Origin: Candidatus Kapaibacterium sp.
Lineage (GTDB): Bacteria; Bacteroidota; Ignavibacteria; Kapaibacteriales; UBA961
Direction of reading: 5' to 3'
Assembly: GCA_023259575.1 (NCBI GenBank)
Contig: JALRHN010000028.1
Span: forward strand, 1 to 17,689
DNA length: 17,689 nt
This document shows, one piece after another, positions 15,335 to 17,689 of this stretch (position 1 is its first letter; every line of letters begins with the position of its first letter). Position numbers and translations under genes: made by a program. The notes beneath the pieces were generated by a model. That model made no database searches and was not told where the DNA came from. It was given only the letters and a program-made list of their open reading frames with translations.

Positions 15335-15709
15335 TTATTGAGAATTTGACACATGACAATGAGCTAATTTCCAATTACCATCATTATGTCTAAATACACA
15401 TGTTTCTAATGCAGAAAATTGAGCATCTACAGAGTTTGAAATCCCTTTAAATTCTATAGAGTATACTGCTACAACAATATCAGAGCTACTAGAAGGAATG
15501 ATGCTTAAATTAGAAATATTGCAAGAATGAATTGTCCAATCTGATTGTGACATTGTATGAATAAAACCAGACTTATCAGTAGAATAACATTTATCAGAAA
15601 AATAGGTGAAGTCTTCAGACAAAAAAGTATGCAGAAGTTCCCAATTTTTTTGTGCAAATGTTTGATAGTAAATTGATAAAACAGATTCGATTATGTGTAC
15701 AAGTTCCAT
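15335..15709 (-). CDS. NTF2-like (SnoaL/DUF4440-type) small protein
   Basis: A 124-residue soluble protein with the cone-shaped NTF2-like pattern: an N-terminal helix (ELVHIIESVLSIYYQTFAQK) followed by WELLHTFLSEDFTYFSD and a run of strands ending in CVFRHNDGNWKLAHCHVS, the typical closing motif of SnoaL and DUF4440 proteins. These are small-molecule-binding or enzyme scaffolds with very diverse roles, so function cannot be given. It has several Cys and Ser residues but no recognisable catalytic motif. It lies between rlmB (37-base gap) and the BtuF-like gene (34-base gap), all on the minus strand, so co-transcription is likely. Confidence 0.7.
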   Translation of the reverse strand: MELVHIIESVLSIYYQTFAQKNWELLHTFLSEDFTYFSDKCYSTDKSGFIHTMSQSDWTIHSCNISNLSIIPSSSSDIVVAVYSIEFKGISNSVDAQFSALETCVFRHNDGNWKLAHCHVSNSQ

Positions 15710-15746
15710 AAGAAAAGATAGATATTAATGATAAAATAGTTAATGA

Positions 15747-16514
15747 TTATAAGCTATGAATTTGTCTGCCACGCTCAAACATAATAATTGCTGCTGCAGC
15801 TGAAGCATTTAAAGATTCAATATTTCCTTTTAAAGGGATAGTAATAAAGGCATCGCATTCTTTCCTAATAGCTGGGCGAATTCCTTTGCCTTCGCTACCA
15901 ATAATAAGAACAATTGGTTTTTCATATATACCGGAATCTGAATAAGAAATATCAGCATTACCATCAGTTCCAATAATAGTGAAACCTGCAGCTTTGCAAT
16001 TTCTTAAAGCGATAACTAAATTATCTGCTTTTGATACTGGCAAAAATTCTAGAGCACCAGCGGCAGATTTAAAAGCTGCTGGAGTAATTGGTGATGTATT
16101 GTCTACGGGTAAAATCATTCCAGAGACACCTGAACATTCTGCAGATCTTGCAATAGCACCAACATTATAAGGGTCACTTATTTCATCTAAGGCAATCAGC
16201 ATAGGATACTTTTGACTAGCAAGAGAAGTATCAATTAACTCATAGATATCAGAATATGTTAATAATGGAGTTAAAGCAATCACACCTTGTGCAGAACCAC
16301 GTTCTAAAGGAATGCGTTTTTCCATATCATTAAATTTCATTTTATCGGCAATAGAGCAAGCAACATTTTTTTGCCTGGCTTTCATTCTAATTTCTTCGAT
16401 GATATCGCCATCGGATCCAAATTGGATGAAAATCTTCTCGATTAAGCGTCCAGCATTTAAGGCTTCATTTACAGCCCTTCTACCATATATATAATGACCT
16501 AGTTCATTCTTCAT
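15747..16514 (-). CDS. rlmB: 23S rRNA (guanosine-2'-O-)-methyltransferase RlmB-type (SpoU family)
   Basis: A 255-residue SPOUT methyltransferase. The N-terminal L30e-like RNA-binding domain begins YIYGRRAVNEAL (about 8-80). The catalytic trefoil-knot domain (about 105-255) has motif 1 DEISDPYNVGAIARSAECSG with N117 and R123, motif 2 IIGSEGKGI with E208, and motif 3 IPLKGNIESLNASAAAAI with S234 and N236. RlmB methylates G2251 in the 23S rRNA P-loop; paralogues of the TrmH/SpoU group are hard to separate by eye, so the exact target is likely, not certain. It heads the minus-strand group and is divergent from queF across an 82-base region with a perfect palindrome. Confidence 0.88.
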   Translation of the reverse strand: MKNELGHYIYGRRAVNEALNAGRLIEKIFIQFGSDGDIIEEIRMKARQKNVACSIADKMKFNDMEKRIPLERGSAQGVIALTPLLTYSDIYELIDTSLASQKYPMLIALDEISDPYNVGAIARSAECSGVSGMILPVDNTSPITPAAFKSAAGALEFLPVSKADNLVIALRNCKAAGFTIIGTDGNADISYSDSGIYEKPIVLIIGSEGKGIRPAIRKECDAFITIPLKGNIESLNASAAAAIIMFERGRQIHSL

Positions 16515-16552
16515 TTATTCGTAGAAATCCCGTATTTTTACAATCATTTTTA

Positions 16553-16566
16553 CTGCATTAATGCAG
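16553..16566. repeat. Perfect 14-bp palindrome between rlmB and queF
   Basis: CTGCATTAATGCAG reads the same on both strands. It sits 31 bases before the queF ATG (16597) and 39 bases before the rlmB ATG, near the expected transcription start of rlmB. It could be an operator. No preQ1 riboswitch consensus is seen in this leader. Confidence 0.5.
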
Positions 16567-16578
16567 ACATTATTTGTA

Positions 16579-16586
16579 CAAAGATA
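16579..16586 (-). promoter_or_regulatory. Candidate -7 promoter element for rlmB
   Basis: On the minus strand TATCTTTG (16586 to 16579), identical to the guaB box, matches TAnnTTTG and would start transcription near 16572, about 58 bases before the rlmB ATG and just before the palindrome. The -33 region would fall inside the first codons of queF. Confidence 0.45.
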
Positions 16587-16596
16587 CATCAATTAC

Positions 16597-16947
16597 ATGG
16601 AACGTCTTGAAACATTTCCTAATCCTTCTCCTGGAAGAAGATTTGTAATTACTCATGTTTTACATGAATTTACATCTGTTTGTCCTTTGACGGGATTGCC
16701 TGATTTTGCAAAAGTTACTATAAGCTATATTCCGGATGAAATCTGCTTAGAATTAAAAGCTCTTAAATATTATTTCTTAGAATTTAGAAATATGGGAATT
16801 TTTTATGAAGCAGTTACTAATAAAATTTTGGACGATTTAGTTGAAAGATGTAGTCCATTAGAAATGCGAATTACCACAGATTGGGGTATGAGAGGTGGTA
16901 TGAGTAGCGTTATTGTTGCTGATTATGTAAAATTACAGGGTCAGTAA
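16597..16947 (+). CDS. queF: NADPH-dependent 7-cyano-7-deazaguanine reductase, unimodular type
   Basis: Reduces preQ0 to preQ1 in queuosine synthesis. From ATG 16597 it is 116 residues, the short single-domain (B. subtilis-like) form of the tunnel fold. The catalytic cysteine is C29 (EFTSVCPLTG) and the acid D36 (LPDF), with the same 7-residue spacing as C55 and D62 in B. subtilis. ELKALKYY is the family's NADPH motif and RGG near the end is conserved. The residue aligning with B. subtilis His96 appears to be Tyr (FYEAVTN), next to the expected Glu. An ATG at 16561 is in frame, but its first bases lie in the palindrome and its extra 12 residues are unlike the family. The stop overlaps the queD start by one base (TAATG). 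Confidence 0.92.
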   Translation: MERLETFPNPSPGRRFVITHVLHEFTSVCPLTGLPDFAKVTISYIPDEICLELKALKYYFLEFRNMGIFYEAVTNKILDDLVERCSPLEMRITTDWGMRGGMSSVIVADYVKLQGQ

Positions 16948-17378
16948 TGGAATCGGTTATAGCTAAAGATTTTCATTGGGAAATGGGTCATCGTTTACCT
17001 TTTCATACAGGTGGCTGCCAAAATATTCATGGTCATTCTTATAAAATGAGAGTTGAAATACATGGTATAATAGACTCATCTACAGGAATGGTAATGGATT
17101 ATTTTGATATGAAAGCATTAGTTCAGCCTATTGTGGATCAATTAGATCATTCATTTTTATGTGATTCATCTGATAATCTTATGATGGATTTTTTTGCTCA
17201 AAATCCAATGAAAGTAAATATTATTGATATGTATTCTACTGCAGAGAACATCGCATATTATATTTTACAGCAATTAATTCCAGGATTTTTTCCTTTTACT
17301 TCTGTCCAAACATTAACAGTGCGATTATGTGAAACAGAGAACACATATGCAGAAGCATTTCATGAATTTTCTCGATAA
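16947..17378 (+). CDS. queD: 6-carboxy-5,6,7,8-tetrahydropterin synthase (QueD / PTPS family)
   Basis: Converts dihydroneopterin triphosphate to 6-carboxytetrahydropterin, an early step to preQ0. The 143-residue protein has zinc ligands H15, H28 and H30 (GHRLP and NIHGHSY), catalytic C24 (GGCQNIHGH), the D67-H68 pair (LDHSF) and the terminal CETENTYAEA holding the substrate-binding Glu. The cysteine spacing fits QueD rather than eukaryotic PTPS. It is translationally coupled to queF by the TAATG junction, and gltX begins 26 bases later. queC and queE, needed between the QueD and QueF steps, are not in the window. Confidence 0.93.
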   Translation: MESVIAKDFHWEMGHRLPFHTGGCQNIHGHSYKMRVEIHGIIDSSTGMVMDYFDMKALVQPIVDQLDHSFLCDSSDNLMMDFFAQNPMKVNIIDMYSTAENIAYYILQQLIPGFFPFTSVQTLTVRLCETENTYAEAFHEFSR

Positions 17379-17404
17379 TTCAAATTTAAATACAAAGAGT
17401 TGAT

Positions 17405-17689
17405 ATGTCAGTTCGCGTTCGCTTCGCACCATCACCAACAGGTTATCTTCATATCGGTGGTTTAAGAACCGCTTTATATAATTATTTGTTCGCCCATCAT
17501 CATGGTGGAGAATGTATACTTCGTATAGAAGATACAGATCAAACCCGATTTGTAGAAGGGGCAGAAGAAAATATTGTAGATATATGTAGATGGGCAGGTA
17601 TGGAATTTGATGAAAGCCCTGAACATGGAGGGCCATTCGGACCATATAGACAATCTGAGAGAACAGAGTTATATCGTCATTATGCTAAT
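17405..17689 (+). CDS. gltX: Glutamyl-tRNA synthetase, N-terminal part (runs off the window)
   Basis: The first 95 residues of a class I aminoacyl-tRNA synthetase that attaches glutamate to tRNA-Glu, starting at ATG 17405. RFAPSPTGYLHIGGLRTALY holds the HIGH-type ATP-binding motif (HIGG), followed by LRIEDTDQTRFVEGAEE and GPFGPYRQSERTELY, all typical of GltX. The queuosine-modifying paralogue GluQ-RS was considered because of the queF-queD neighbours, but the LRTALYN and GPYRQSER segments belong to the true synthetase. It probably shares the queF-queD transcript. Whether it is discriminating against tRNA-Gln cannot be told from this part. Confidence 0.95.
   Translation, partial: MSVRVRFAPSPTGYLHIGGLRTALYNYLFAHHHGGECILRIEDTDQTRFVEGAEENIVDICRWAGMEFDESPEHGGPFGPYRQSERTELYRHYAN

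Noticed and set aside
16057..16082. 8-bp hairpin in rlmB as a terminator
   Set aside because: CCAGCGGC and GCTGCTGG pair with one G-U, but no T-run follows on either strand; codon content for Ala, Gly and Leu explains it.
16515..16596. preQ1 riboswitch before queF
   Set aside because: The leader is short, its main structure is a perfect DNA palindrome, and I find no C-rich loop plus A-rich tail typical of preQ1-I.
17405..17689. Glutamyl-Q-tRNA(Asp) synthetase (GluQ-RS) instead of GltX
   Set aside because: The neighbouring queuosine genes made it tempting, but the segments HIGGLRTALYN and GPYRQSERTELY are those of canonical glutamyl-tRNA synthetase.

Overview
The window is AT-rich, densely packed chromosomal DNA made almost entirely of core metabolism and information-processing genes. 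I see no phage, insertion sequence, CRISPR array, tRNA or rRNA, and no gap above 300 bases. Several operon heads are preceded by TAnnTTTG, the -7 element known from Bacteroidota, and Shine-Dalgarno sequences are mostly weak. Together with a PASTA-tailed class B penicillin-binding protein and a PaaE-like reductase, this points to Bacteroidota or a relative in the FCB group. I cannot place it more finely.

Layout. 1-129: the last 42 codons of cdsA (phospholipid synthesis). 126-1665 (minus): a PolB-type 3'-5' exonuclease followed by an ABC-2 type permease. 1839-4013 (plus): a septal-type penicillin-binding protein with two C-terminal PASTA repeats. 4014-6416 (minus): guaB (IMP dehydrogenase) followed by a XerC/D tyrosine recombinase. 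6606-8547 (plus): an Fe-S operon of SufU scaffold, SufT-like DUF59 protein and a ferredoxin-fused FAD reductase. 8631-10424 (plus): a secreted M28 peptidase with PA and PDZ domains. 10425-12197 (minus): miaB, then yraN. 12355-14521 (plus): dnaB, a small heavy-metal-binding protein and a short exported protein. 14503-16514 (minus): rlmB, an NTF2/SnoaL-like protein and a BtuF-like protein without a signal peptide. 16597-17689 (plus): queF, queD and the start of gltX.

Together: several genes serve RNA modification and translation (MiaB thiomethylation of A37, RlmB methylation of 23S rRNA, QueF and QueD in queuosine synthesis, GltX). MiaB and the reductase need Fe-S clusters, which the SufU/SufT pair could help supply, although the sufBCDS core is not in the window.

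The most distinctive features are in the DNA rather than in the gene list. All four convergent gene pairs abut or overlap. Two terminator-like hairpins lie inside the coding sequence of the opposing gene (in yraN and in xerD). Two divergent intergenic regions carry perfect palindromes. I did not find a convincing new multi-gene system.
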